A DNA stretch of 43,818 bases from DATLFP01 sp035540955 (GTDB taxonomy: Bacteria > Actinomycetota > Acidimicrobiia > Acidimicrobiales > CADCSY01): contig DATLFP010000225.1 in assembly GCA_035540955.1 (NCBI GenBank), positions 1 through 43,818 of the forward strand, given 5' to 3'. Shown in pieces: positions 6,599-16,058 of the stretch; within the stretch, counting starts at the first letter, position 1, and every line of letters begins with the position of its first letter. The notes under the pieces were generated by a model. That model saw only the letters and a list, made by a program, of their open reading frames with translations. It was not told the DNA's origin and did no database searches. Made by a program: the position numbers and the translations under genes.

Positions 6599-8005
6599 CT
6601 AGGCGTCGACGGTCACGGGTTCCCGCGCACCCGTCGAGGTGCCGAGTCGCCCGCCGGCCCCCATGAGCAGGTCGGGCCCGTAGCCGGGGGCGCCGTGCTC
6701 GAGGACGTCGAGGCCCTCGATCTCCTCCTCCGCCGACACCCGCAGGCCCACGGTGTGCTTGATGGCCAGGAACAGGAGTCCCGACGCCACCGTCACGAAG
6801 ACGAACACCGAGAGGACCATGATCCCCTGCGTCACCAGCTGGTCGAGGCCGCCGCCGTAGAAGAGCCCGGCATCCTCGCGACCGAGGAAGGCGTCGTCGT
6901 GGGTGGCGAACAGGCCGATGGCCATCGTGCCCCAGGCGCCGCAGATGCCGTGCACCGAGATGGCGCCCACCGGGTCGTCGACGCCGCGGCGCTCGATGAA
7001 CAGCACGGACAGCACGACGAGCACGCCGCCGGCGAGACCGGCGACGAGGGCGCCCCAGTTGTCGAAGGCGCCGCACCCGGCGGTGATGCTCACGAGCCCG
7101 GCCAGCAGCCCGTTGGCGGCCATGCCCACATCGGGCTTGCCGGCCTTGATCCAGATGGTGGCGGTGGCCGCGCACGCTCCGGCACACGCCGCGAGCAGGG
7201 TCGTGACGGCGATGTCCATCACCGCCAGGTCGGCCGCGAGCTCGGAGCCGGGGTTGAAGCCGAACCAGCCGATGAAGAGGATCAGGGCGCCGAGCACGAC
7301 GAAGGGGATCGAGTGCCCGGGGATGGCGCGGGGCTTGCCGTCGCGGAACTTGCCGATGCGGGGGCCCAGGATGATGGCGCCCATCAGCGCCGCCCACCCA
7401 CCGACGCTGTGCACGATGGTGGAGCCGGCGAAGTCGCTGAACGGCGTGTCGCGCTGGGCCAGCCAGCCGCCGCCCCACGTCCAGCGCACGACGATCGGGT
7501 AGATGAGCGCGGTGATCACGAAGCTGTAGATGAAGTAGCTCTTGAACTTCGTGCGCTCCGCCATGGCGCCGGAGACGATGGTGGCCGCCGTCGCCGCGAA
7601 CGCGGCCTGGAAGAAGAACTGGGTGGCGATGGTGAGGCCCGACTCGGCATAGGCGCCGGGGTCGAGGAACCACCCGCCCCAGCCGAGGAAGCCGCTCAGC
7701 GACTCGGTGGGGCCGTAGGCGATGCCGAAGCCGACGGCGGCGAAGGCGAGCACGCCCGCCGACATGTCCATCAGGTTCTTCATCATGATGTTGGCGACGC
7801 TCTTGGCCCGGGTGAGCCCGGCTTCGACGAGGGCGAAGCCGGCCTGCATGAAGTACACGAGGACGCCGGCGATGAAGACCCAGAGGTTGTCGAGGATGTA
7901 CTGCGTATCGGGCTCGGCCGGACGGTCATAGGCGTACGCGGGACCGGCGAGGCCGATCACGAGCGCGCCGACGAGCGCCGCACCGAGTGCGAGCTTTCTG
8001 CGCAA
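6599..8005 (-). CDS. amt: Ammonium transporter (Amt family)
   Basis: I choose TTG 8005, giving 468 residues, because GGGAG lies six bases upstream and the protein then begins with a clean signal peptide, LRRKLALGAALVGALVIGLAG ending PAYA. The Amt family pattern is complete: FMQAGFALVEAG, KNLMDMSAG, the MAERTKFKSY loop, TIVHSVGGWAALMGA with the first pore histidine, and DDPVGAISVHGICGAWGT with the second. It should move ammonium across the cytoplasmic membrane, with P-II as its likely cytoplasmic regulator from the convergent neighbour. The upstream gap of about 177 bases must hold its promoter. I could not identify a convincing GlnR box there. Confidence 0.93.
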   Translation of the reverse strand: MRRKLALGAALVGALVIGLAGPAYAYDRPAEPDTQYILDNLWVFIAGVLVYFMQAGFALVEAGLTRAKSVANIMMKNLMDMSAGVLAFAAVGFGIAYGPTESLSGFLGWGGWFLDPGAYAESGLTIATQFFFQAAFAATAATIVSGAMAERTKFKSYFIYSFVITALIYPIVVRWTWGGGWLAQRDTPFSDFAGSTIVHSVGGWAALMGAIILGPRIGKFRDGKPRAIPGHSIPFVVLGALILFIGWFGFNPGSELAADLAVMDIAVTTLLAACAGACAATATIWIKAGKPDVGMAANGLLAGLVSITAGCGAFDNWGALVAGLAGGVLVVLSVLFIERRGVDDPVGAISVHGICGAWGTMAIGLFATHDDAFLGREDAGLFYGGGLDQLVTQGIMVLSVFVFVTVASGLLFLAIKHTVGLRVSAEEEIEGLDVLEHGAPGYGPDLLMGAGGRLGTSTGAREPVTVDA

Positions 8006-8182
8006 CGGATGCTCCCTTGGTTGAAGCTGACGGGGGACGCGGATCAACGGTCGGAGCGAGGTGACGGCAGCGCTGGCGTCGTCGACATCCGCACCGGGGT
8101 CGACGGTAGGAACCCGACGTTGCTGGTTCGTTCGCCGACGGTTACGGGCGCCGCAAGCGTCGCTGACGCCGTCAGACAGGCG

Positions 8183-8836
8183 TCAGCCCTCGGCGCCCGT
8201 GCCGTCGTCGGTGGGAGCGGCGTCCGGGGGCGGCGTCGGCGGCGCGTCGGGGAACACGAGGACGAGGTAGTCGTCGCGGGAGACCGCTCCCTGCGCAAGC
8301 TGCCCGTTGGGGAGCGGGACGGCGAGGTCGGTGCCGTCGATGCGGAACACCACTCGGCCGACACCCGGGACCTCGGTGACGGTCCACACGAGCTGGCCGA
8401 GGGCGAGGATCTGCTCCGAGGGCGAGCGGGCGCCGAAGTCGGGAGCCAGCTCGATCGTCAGCTCGCCGCCCGAGGCCGGTCCGGCGAGGCGGGCGTCGCC
8501 GACGTCGAGGGCGCTGCGCACGAGCGGGAGGTCGGCGTCGGCAGGGCCGCTCAGGAGGAGGCGGAGCACCTGCTCGACGTCGGGCTGCTCGCGAAGCTGG
8601 CGGGGGGCCTGGACGATGCGGGAGCCGGCGACGTAGTAGAGGTTCGTCCGCCAGGGCAGCGTCGTGGTCGTGGTCGGTGGCGGCGGGTTGGTGGTCGACG
8701 TCGGCCCGGCCAGCAGGTCGTAGGGCACCTCGTGGGCGGCGAGCGGGTGGTCGCGCTCCTCGGCGCGGAGCCCGCCGCACGCGCCGGCGATGACGGCGAG
8801 GACGGCGAGAACGGCGACGAGGGCGCGATCGGTCAC
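8183..8836 (-). CDS. GerMN-domain lipoprotein (LpqB-like)
   Basis: The 217-residue protein starts at GTG 8836, overlapping the kinase stop codon by four bases (GTGA), so it is translationally coupled to the histidine kinase. A signal sequence ends in the lipobox VIAGAC, followed by a Thr/Pro-rich linker and a GerMN domain: LYYVAGSRIVQAP, VLRLLLSGP, GGELTIELAPDFG, QLVWTVTEVPGVGRVVFRIDG. The C-terminus is a Pro/Asp-rich low-complexity tail. GerMN domains occur in the LpqB lipoprotein that modulates the MtrAB two-component system in actinobacteria. This protein is much shorter than LpqB, so the relationship is by domain and context only. Confidence 0.85.
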   Translation of the reverse strand: MTDRALVAVLAVLAVIAGACGGLRAEERDHPLAAHEVPYDLLAGPTSTTNPPPPTTTTTLPWRTNLYYVAGSRIVQAPRQLREQPDVEQVLRLLLSGPADADLPLVRSALDVGDARLAGPASGGELTIELAPDFGARSPSEQILALGQLVWTVTEVPGVGRVVFRIDGTDLAVPLPNGQLAQGAVSRDDYLVLVFPDAPPTPPPDAAPTDDGTGAEG

Positions 8837-10218
8837 CGGGGCAGCTCGATCGTGAACCGGGCGCCACCGGCCGGTGAGTCGGTGACCTCGACCGACCCGC
8901 CCATGACCCGGGCGTGCTCCTGGACGAGGGCGAGGCCGAGGCCGGAGCCGGGCGTCGCCAGTGCCGCCCGCCCGCGCGCGAACCGCTCGAAGACGAGGTC
9001 ACGCTCCTCGACGGGGACGCCGGGACCGGCGTCGTCCACCGAGATGCGCACGACACCGTCGACGGCGTCGACGGTGACGCCGGTGGCACCCCGGCCGTGG
9101 TGCTCGGCGTTGGCGAGGAGGTTGGCGAGCGACCACTCGAGGCGGGCCATGTCGACCGCGACCTCGACGTCGGCCGCCGCCGGGGTGACCGTCACCGGCA
9201 CCGAGTGGTTGGTGCTGGCGTCGACCAGGTCGCGCACCGCGCGTCCGACGTCGACGGGATGGGCGTCGAGCGGCGCGACGCCCGCGTCGATGCGGCTGAT
9301 CTCGAGGAGGTCGAGGGTCATGCGCTCGAAGCGCGCCAGCTGATCGAGGACGAGGTCGATGGCCACCTGGGCGCGATCGTCGAGCGGCGGCAGTCTGGTG
9401 ACGGCCACGTCCATGGCGGTGCGTAAGGAGGTCAGGGGCGATCGCAGCTCGTGGCTCACCACCGAGGCGAAGCGGCGGTCGTGCTCCACCCGCTCGGCGA
9501 GTGACGACGCCATGTCGTTGAACGCGTCGACCAGCGACTCCAGCTCGGAGTCGGACGGTTCGTCGATCCGGGTGGTGAGGTCGCCGGCCGCGATCTGGCG
9601 CGCCGCGTCGGTCGCTGAGGCGAGCGGCCGGAGGATCCGGCGCGTCGCGAGCAGGCTGAGCGCGGCCACGCCGATGCCGGCCACGCCGGCGCCGGTCCAC
9701 AGCGCGGTGTTCAGCGTCTGCAGCGTGGCCTCGAGGTCATCGAGTGGGAAGACCTCGAAGTACTCGCCGCCGATGGAGGGGATCGGCACCCCGACGCCGA
9801 GCAGGGCGCGCCCCTCGGCGGTGAACCGCTGGCGGGAGGCGGTGCCGCCCTCGACCCGCTGCCGCAGCGGGGTGGGAAGCAGGTCGTTGGCGTCGACCGA
9901 CACCGACCGTCCGTACCACCGGTCGTCCTGGTGCAGGAGCGGCTCGGAGCGGTTGGCGGTGGACAGCGACGCCAGCAGGTCGCGCACGTCGATCGCCTCT
10001 TCGGAGCGCAGCGTGTCGCGCACGAGGCGGGCGTTCACGAACGTCTGGACGACGGCGGCGTCCTGGCGGTCGTCGAGCAGGACGGTTCGGGTCCGCTCGT
10101 AGGCGAGGCCGGCGAGCGCCCCGGCGACGGCCAGGGCGAGGAGGGCGAAGGAGATCGCGATCCTCGCGCGGAGCCCCAGCCGGGGGCGGCGTGACGCCAC
10201 CGAGCCATCGTGCCCCAT
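8833..10218 (-). CDS. HAMP-containing sensor histidine kinase (MtrB-like context)
   Basis: The product has 461 residues from ATG 10218; GTG 10200 is an alternative start. Two membrane segments (ISFALLALAVAGALAGLAY and a second near AGVAGIGVAALSLLA) flank an extracellular sensor region of about 150 residues. A HAMP domain follows (RRILRPLASATDAARQIAAG), then the H-box SVVSHELRSPLTSLR with the phospho-accepting His, the N-box LANLLANAEHHG, and G-boxes DAGPGV and GSGLGLALV. It should autophosphorylate and signal to the divergent response regulator. Gene order kinase to GerMN lipoprotein with a 4-base overlap resembles mtrB-lpqB. The signal sensed is unknown. Confidence 0.9.
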   Translation of the reverse strand: MGHDGSVASRRPRLGLRARIAISFALLALAVAGALAGLAYERTRTVLLDDRQDAAVVQTFVNARLVRDTLRSEEAIDVRDLLASLSTANRSEPLLHQDDRWYGRSVSVDANDLLPTPLRQRVEGGTASRQRFTAEGRALLGVGVPIPSIGGEYFEVFPLDDLEATLQTLNTALWTGAGVAGIGVAALSLLATRRILRPLASATDAARQIAAGDLTTRIDEPSDSELESLVDAFNDMASSLAERVEHDRRFASVVSHELRSPLTSLRTAMDVAVTRLPPLDDRAQVAIDLVLDQLARFERMTLDLLEISRIDAGVAPLDAHPVDVGRAVRDLVDASTNHSVPVTVTPAAADVEVAVDMARLEWSLANLLANAEHHGRGATGVTVDAVDGVVRISVDDAGPGVPVEERDLVFERFARGRAALATPGSGLGLALVQEHARVMGGSVEVTDSPAGGARFTIELPR

Positions 10219-10371
10219 CGCAAAACCCGACGGGGCCCGCAGCCGCGAGATGCGACCACGGGCCCCCAGGGGTTTCCCAGACACGACGACAGTGGCACCC
10301 CGATGTCGCCGGGATCTCTCGGCGATGTCGCGAACGCGTCGCGATTGCCGCCGAAGCGTCATCATGGCTGG

Positions 10372-11055
10372 GTGGCGCGCGTGCTTCTCGTCGAGGACGA
10401 CTCGGGGATCCGCGCCGCCGTGCGCCTGATGCTCGAGGACGAGGGCTACGACGTGGTCGAGGCCGCCACCGGCGAGGAGGGCATCGAGCGGTTCCGCGCC
10501 GGCGGGGCCGACCTCGCCATCGTCGACCTGCTCCTGCCCGGCATCGGCGGGCTCGATGTCGTGCGGGCGCTCCGAGCCACGAGCGGCCTGCCGATCCTGG
10601 TCGTCACCGCGCAGGCCGACAGCCACGACGTCGTGGCCGGGCTCGAGGCGGGCGCCGACGACTACGTGACCAAGCCGTTCGTGCCCAAGGAGCTGGCGGC
10701 GCGCGTGCGCGCCCAGCTCCGCCGCGTGCAGCGGGAGGTGGCGACGCCGGCGGGGACGACGATGCGCGTGCGCGACCTCGAGATCTCGCCAGGCGCCGGC
10801 GAGGTGCTGCGCGAGGGCCAACCCCTCACCCTCACCAAGACCGAGTTCCGCCTCCTGGTGGAGCTGGCCGAGCACGCCGGGCACGTGATCAGCCGCGACC
10901 AGCTGCTCGAGCGGGTGTGGGGCTGGGAGTACGTGGGCGACGGCCGCCTGGTCGACACCCACCTGTACCGGCTCCGGGCCAAGATCGAGGACGACCCCGC
11001 CAACCCGCAGCTGCTCGTGACCGTCCGGGGCCTCGGCTACAAGCTCATGCCCTGA
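10372..11055 (+). CDS. OmpR-family response regulator (MtrA-like context)
   Basis: From GTG 10372 the protein has 227 residues, the standard length. The receiver domain has the acidic pair in LLVEDDSG, the phospho-accepting Asp in AIVDLLLPG, the Thr in LVVTAQ and the Lys in VTKPFVPKEL. The DNA-binding domain shows LTLTKTEFRLLVELAEHAG, ISRDQLLERVWG, and VDTHLYRLRAKI..VRGLGYKL. It lies divergent from a sensor kinase with which it very likely forms a pair. The start is set by the conserved opening VARVLLVEDD and by a CATCAT hexamer 6 bases before the GTG, with no Shine-Dalgarno sequence. The long in-frame N-terminal extension back to 10210 is not credible. Confidence 0.92.
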   Translation: MARVLLVEDDSGIRAAVRLMLEDEGYDVVEAATGEEGIERFRAGGADLAIVDLLLPGIGGLDVVRALRATSGLPILVVTAQADSHDVVAGLEAGADDYVTKPFVPKELAARVRAQLRRVQREVATPAGTTMRVRDLEISPGAGEVLREGQPLTLTKTEFRLLVELAEHAGHVISRDQLLERVWGWEYVGDGRLVDTHLYRLRAKIEDDPANPQLLVTVRGLGYKLMP

Positions 11056-11058
11056 TCT

Positions 11059-11087
11059 GAGAAGGGGGAAGCTGCGCCCCCCTTCTC
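11059..11087 (+). terminator. Terminator-like hairpin after the response regulator
   Basis: GAGAAGGGGG pairs perfectly with CCCCCTTCTC around a 9-base loop, starting four bases after the stop codon. No clear T-run follows, but the position fits termination. Confidence 0.65.
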
Positions 11088-11119
11088 CCATCCCCCTCGC
11101 GTGCGCCTGGACGGCGCGC

Positions 11120-11185
11120 GCGGCGGCCTGCGGCCGCGAGTGCTCGCTTCGCTCGCGGCGGCCTGCGGCCGCGGGTGCTCGCTTC
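11120..11185. repeat. Two-copy direct repeat, 31 bases at a 35-base period
   Basis: Copies at 11120-11150 and 11155-11185 differ at a single base. Each contains a GC palindrome around CGGCCTGCGGCCG and a GCGAGTGCTCGC-like partial palindrome, so the transcript can fold. The second copy ends at the first base of the gpmA stop codon. It resembles a small extragenic repetitive palindromic element. Confidence 0.75.
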
Positions 11186-11940
11186 TAGGTCGGTGGGGGT
11201 GTCGAGCCTTGGGCGGCCACGGCGGCGGCGGCTTGCTGGGCGGCCTCGGGGTCGCCGAGGTAGCGGGAGGACACCTTCTGGAGGTGCTCGTCGAGCTCGT
11301 AGACGAGGGGGATCCCGGTGGGGATGTTCAGCTCGACGATCTCCTCCTCGGACATGCCGTCGAGGTGCTTCACGAGGCCCCGGATCGAGTTGCCGTGGGC
11401 GGCGACCAGCACCGTGCGCCCCTCGAGCAGGTCGACGCAGATGTGGTCGTGCCAGTAGGGGAGCATGCGGGCGACCACGTCGGCGAGGCACTCGGTCGCC
11501 GGCAGCAGGTCGGGCGGCAGCGTGGCGTAGCGGGGGTCGTGGCGCGGGTGGCGCTCGTCGTCGAGGTCGAGGGGCGGGGGCGCGATCGAGTACGACCGCC
11601 GCCAGAGCATGTACTGCGCCTCGCCGTGCTCGGCCATCGTCGCCGGCTTGCTCAGACCCTGCAGGGCGCCGTAGTGACGCTCGTTGAGCCGCCAGTGCCG
11701 GTGCGTCGGGATCCAGAGCCGGTCGGCGACCTCGAGGGCGAGGTTGGCGGTGCGGATCGCCCGCTTCAGCAACGAGGTGTGGACGATGTCGACCTCGAGG
11801 CCCTCGTCGAGCAGGAGCCGGCCCCCGGCGCGCGCCTCCTCCTCGCCCCGGGCGGTGAGGTCGACGTCGACCCAGCCGGTGAACAGCTCGCGCTCGTTCC
11901 ACTCGCTCTGGCCGTGGCGGAGGAGGACGAGGGTGGGCAC
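11185..11940 (-). CDS. gpmA: 2,3-bisphosphoglycerate-dependent phosphoglycerate mutase
   Basis: The 251-residue enzyme starts at GTG 11940 with VPTLVLLRHGQSEWNERELF, which holds the catalytic His of the RHG motif. Other family signatures are GWVDVDLT, SLLKRAIRTA, RHWRLNERHYGALQG and VAAHGNSIRGLVKHL with the second active-site His. It interconverts 3- and 2-phosphoglycerate in glycolysis. The C-terminal 20 residues are an Ala/Gln/Pro tail. TACCGT lies exactly 6 bases before the GTG with no ribosome site, suggesting a leaderless message. The gene is divergent from dnaK across a 121-base gap that holds an HspR-like site. Confidence 0.95.
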   Translation of the reverse strand: MPTLVLLRHGQSEWNERELFTGWVDVDLTARGEEEARAGGRLLLDEGLEVDIVHTSLLKRAIRTANLALEVADRLWIPTHRHWRLNERHYGALQGLSKPATMAEHGEAQYMLWRRSYSIAPPPLDLDDERHPRHDPRYATLPPDLLPATECLADVVARMLPYWHDHICVDLLEGRTVLVAAHGNSIRGLVKHLDGMSEEEIVELNIPTGIPLVYELDEHLQKVSSRYLGDPEAAQQAAAAVAAQGSTPPPT

Positions 11941-11952
11941 GGCCCGACGGTA
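11941..11952 (-). promoter_or_regulatory. Putative leaderless promoter of gpmA
   Basis: On the minus strand TACCGT (11952 to 11947) is followed by 6 bases and GTG 11940. An imperfect -35, TTGTTG (11976 to 11971), lies 18 bases upstream and falls inside the HAIR-like element. Confidence 0.5.
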
Positions 11953-11965
11953 GCGCCGTGACGAA

Positions 11966-11986
11966 CTTGCCAACAAGGCACTCAAC
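11966..11986. promoter_or_regulatory. HAIR-like HspR operator
   Basis: The sequence CTTGCCA, 7 bases, ACTCAAC matches the HspR inverted repeat CTTGAGT-N7-ACTCAAG in 10 of 14 positions, with the right half-site nearly perfect. It lies about 30 bases before the putative dnaK -10, and hspR is the last gene of that operon. HspR with DnaK as co-repressor is known to bind such sites in actinobacteria. Confidence 0.65.
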
Positions 11987-12015
11987 TTCTCTGTGTCATT
12001 GGTTGGCAGTCGCGC

Positions 12016-12021
12016 TAGCGT
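12016..12021 (+). promoter_or_regulatory. Putative -10 element of the dnaK operon
   Basis: TAGCGT lies 40 bases before the dnaK ATG, leaving room for an untranslated leader with a GAGG ribosome site at 12051-12054. No clear -35 is seen at the expected distance. Confidence 0.5.
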
Positions 12022-12061
12022 AGGACCCGCATTCGACCCCGTGAACTGAAGAGGACTGCAC

Positions 12062-13899
<1,838 letters not shown>

Positions 13900-13900
<1 letters not shown>

Positions 13901-14451
13901 TGAGCAGGGGCCCCGAGACGCCCGAGGACGAGCAGGTCCTCGACGACGGACCCCCGGGCGAGTCCGCACCGGCGGCCGGCGCCGTCCCCGGTGACCCCGG
14001 TGAGCCGGTGTCGGTCGAGGACCTGCTGACGAACCTCGAGAAGGTCACCGCCGAGCGCGACGAGTACCTCCGGCTCGCCCAGTCGAAGCAGGCCGAGCTG
14101 GAGAACTTCCGCAAGCGGGTCATGAAGCAGCAGGCCGACGAGGTCGCCCGCGCCACGGGGCGGCTCGTCGAGTCGCTCCTCCCCGTGCTCGACGCGTTCG
14201 ACTACGCCGCCAACCACGGCGAGGAGGGGCTGGCGCCGCTGCGCGACCAGCTCCTCGTCGTCCTCGAGAAGGAGGGGCTGTCCCGGCTCGACTCCGACGG
14301 CGCCGAGTTCGACCCGACCGTGCACGAGGCGGTCGCGCACGAGCCGGCGGAGGGTGACGAGGCGGGGCCGGTGGTCAACGAGACGATGCGCGCCGGCTAC
14401 ACGTGGCAAGGCCAGCTGCTCCGCGCCGCGATGGTGAAGGTGAAGGGCTAG
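13900..14451 (+). CDS. grpE: Nucleotide exchange factor GrpE
   Basis: The 183-residue protein has an acidic disordered N-terminus, then a long helix (LTNLEKVTAERDEYLRLAQSK, ELENFRKRVMKQQADE) and the C-terminal beta domain with FDPTVHEAV and GYTWQGQLLRAAMVKV. It releases ADP from DnaK. Its ATG overlaps the dnaK stop by one base, so translation is coupled, and its gap to dnaJ is 9 bases. Confidence 0.96.
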
Positions 14452-14460
14452 GAGCCGGCG

Positions 14461-15567
14461 ATGGTCGCCCAGCGCGAGTGGCTCGAGAAGGACTACTACG
14501 CAGTCCTCGGTGTGTCGGAGACGGCGACCGAGAAGGAGATCACGCGCGCCTACCGCAAGCTGGCCAAGGAGCACCATCCCGACGCCGGCAGCGGCAGCGA
14601 GGACCGGTTCAAGGAGATCTCGTCCGCCTACGACGTGCTCGGCGACGCCGACCGGCGCAAGGAGTACGACGAGGTCCGCCGCATGGGCCCGATGTCGGGC
14701 ATGTTCTCCGGCGGCGGGCAGACCTTCGGCGACTTCGATCTCGGCGACCTGTTCGGCGGGCTGTTCAACCGCGTCCGCGGCGGCGGCGCCGGGCGCCCGG
14801 GCGGGGGCGGCCGGGCCGCCGGCCCGCAGCGGGGCCGCGACCTCGAAGCCGAGCTGCACCTCGACTTCGCCGACGCGGTCAAGGGGCTCACGACCACGAT
14901 CCACCTCACGGGTGAGGCGTCGTGCTCGCGCTGCCACGGCAGCGGCGCCGAGCCCGGCACGCTGCCGCAGCAGTGCCCCACGTGCGGCGGCAGCGGCATC
15001 ACCGCCGACAACCAGGGCATGTTCTCCTTCTCCGCCCCGTGCGCCTCCTGCGGGGGTCGGGGCGTCGTGGTCGAGACGCCGTGCACCGCGTGCCGCGGCA
15101 GCGGCGCCGAGCGACGAGATCGGGCGGTCAAGGTGCGCATCCCCGCCGGGGTGAAGCCCGGCCAGCGGATCAAGATGAAGGAGCGCGGCGGCCCGGGACG
15201 CAACGGCGGCCCGCCGGGTGACCTGTACGTGCTCGTGCACGTCGGCCACCACGCGACCTTCGGTCGGCGCGGCGACGACCTCACCACCACGGTGCGGGCG
15301 CCGTTCACCACCTTCGCCCTCGGCGGCGAGGTGCACGTGCCGACCCTCGAGGACGGCACGGTCAAGATCCACGTCAAGCCCGGCACCCAACCGGGGTCCA
15401 CCCAGCGCCTGCGGGGCCGGGGCGTGCGCACCGCCCGTGCGACGGGCGACCTCCTCGTCACCCTGCAGGTGGAGGTCCCCACCACCCTGTCCGAGGAGCA
15501 GCGGCGCGCGCTGGACGCCTTCGCCGCTGCTGATGATCCGGCCACTGCGGCCGCTGGAGCGGAGTGA
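14461..15567 (+). CDS. dnaJ: Chaperone DnaJ
   Basis: The 368-residue co-chaperone is complete. The J domain has DYYAVLGV and the essential HPD in KEHHPDAG, followed by a Gly-rich region. The zinc domain has four CxxCxGxG-type repeats: CSRCHGSG, CPTCGGSG, CASCGGRG and CTACRGSG. The C-terminal substrate-binding part follows (VRIPAGVKPGQRIKMKERG, GDLYVLVHV). It delivers clients to DnaK and stimulates its ATPase. AGGAG lies 6 bases before ATG 14461, overlapping the end of grpE. Confidence 0.97.
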   Translation: MVAQREWLEKDYYAVLGVSETATEKEITRAYRKLAKEHHPDAGSGSEDRFKEISSAYDVLGDADRRKEYDEVRRMGPMSGMFSGGGQTFGDFDLGDLFGGLFNRVRGGGAGRPGGGGRAAGPQRGRDLEAELHLDFADAVKGLTTTIHLTGEASCSRCHGSGAEPGTLPQQCPTCGGSGITADNQGMFSFSAPCASCGGRGVVVETPCTACRGSGAERRDRAVKVRIPAGVKPGQRIKMKERGGPGRNGGPPGDLYVLVHVGHHATFGRRGDDLTTTVRAPFTTFALGGEVHVPTLEDGTVKIHVKPGTQPGSTQRLRGRGVRTARATGDLLVTLQVEVPTTLSEEQRRALDAFAAADDPATAAAGAE

Positions 15568-15572
15568 GCCCC

Positions 15573-15959
15573 ATGTCCCAGTTCCGTGACCCCGAACGCG
15601 CCGTGTTCGTCATCTCGGTCGCCGCCGAGCTGGCCGGCGTGCACCCCCAGACCCTGCGCATCTACGAGCGCAAGGGACTGCTCGACCCGGCTCGCACCGG
15701 AGGCGGCAGCCGCCGGTACAGCGAGGTCGACATCGAGCGGCTGCGCCGCATCCAGGAGCTGACCAACGACGGCCTCAACCTGGCCGGGGTGAAGCGGGTG
15801 CTCGAGCTGGAAGAGCAGCTCGCCGAGCTGCGGGACCGGCTCGCCCAGCTGCAGGAGGACGCCCGGGCCGCCATCGACGCCGCCCACCGCAGCTACCGCC
15901 GCGACCTGGTCCCCCTCTCCCAGGCCCTCGAGCTCTTCGGTCCCCTGCGGCGCCGCTGA
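15573..15959 (+). CDS. hspR: MerR-family heat-shock repressor HspR
   Basis: The 128-residue protein has a MerR-type helix-turn-helix: VFVISVAAELAGVHPQTLRIYERKGLLDPARTGGGSRRYSEVDIERLRRIQEL, followed by a coiled-coil helix LELEEQLAELRDRLAQLQ. These features and its position as last gene of the dnaK operon identify HspR, the autoregulatory repressor that binds HAIR sites together with DnaK. I choose ATG 15573, which has GGAG 8 bases upstream, over a GTG at 15564 that overlaps the dnaJ stop. Confidence 0.95.
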   Translation: MSQFRDPERAVFVISVAAELAGVHPQTLRIYERKGLLDPARTGGGSRRYSEVDIERLRRIQELTNDGLNLAGVKRVLELEEQLAELRDRLAQLQEDARAAIDAAHRSYRRDLVPLSQALELFGPLRRR

Positions 15960-15972
15960 CCCGAGATCTCGT

Positions 15973-15984
15973 GTGGGCGCCCAC
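15973..15984. other. 12-base perfect palindrome downstream of hspR
   Basis: GTGGGCGCCCAC lies 13 bases after the hspR stop, and a second perfect palindrome, ACCGCGCGGT, follows at 16001-16010. Either could take part in termination or be an operator for the next gene. No evidence separates these options. Confidence 0.3.
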
Positions 15985-16058
15985 GGGTGGCGCGCAAGAA
16001 ACCGCGCGGTGATGCGTTGATCCCCTGACTCGGCACAGCGAGAGAGGGGCGCCGCACG

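Noticed and set aside
8006..8182. Possible GlnR box upstream of amt (GTTAC near 8148)
   Set aside because: Only one half-site resembles the known box and the spacing to a second half is wrong, so I do not report it as a site.
5597..9343. 1248-codon plus-strand frame across the nitrogen and kinase genes
   Set aside because: It crosses several real genes on both strands and reads as Arg/His/Gly-rich sequence without motifs.
10210..10371. N-terminal extension of the response regulator to 10210
   Set aside because: The extension has no receiver homology and runs into the divergent kinase start. The VARVLLVEDD opening at 10372 is the conserved beginning.
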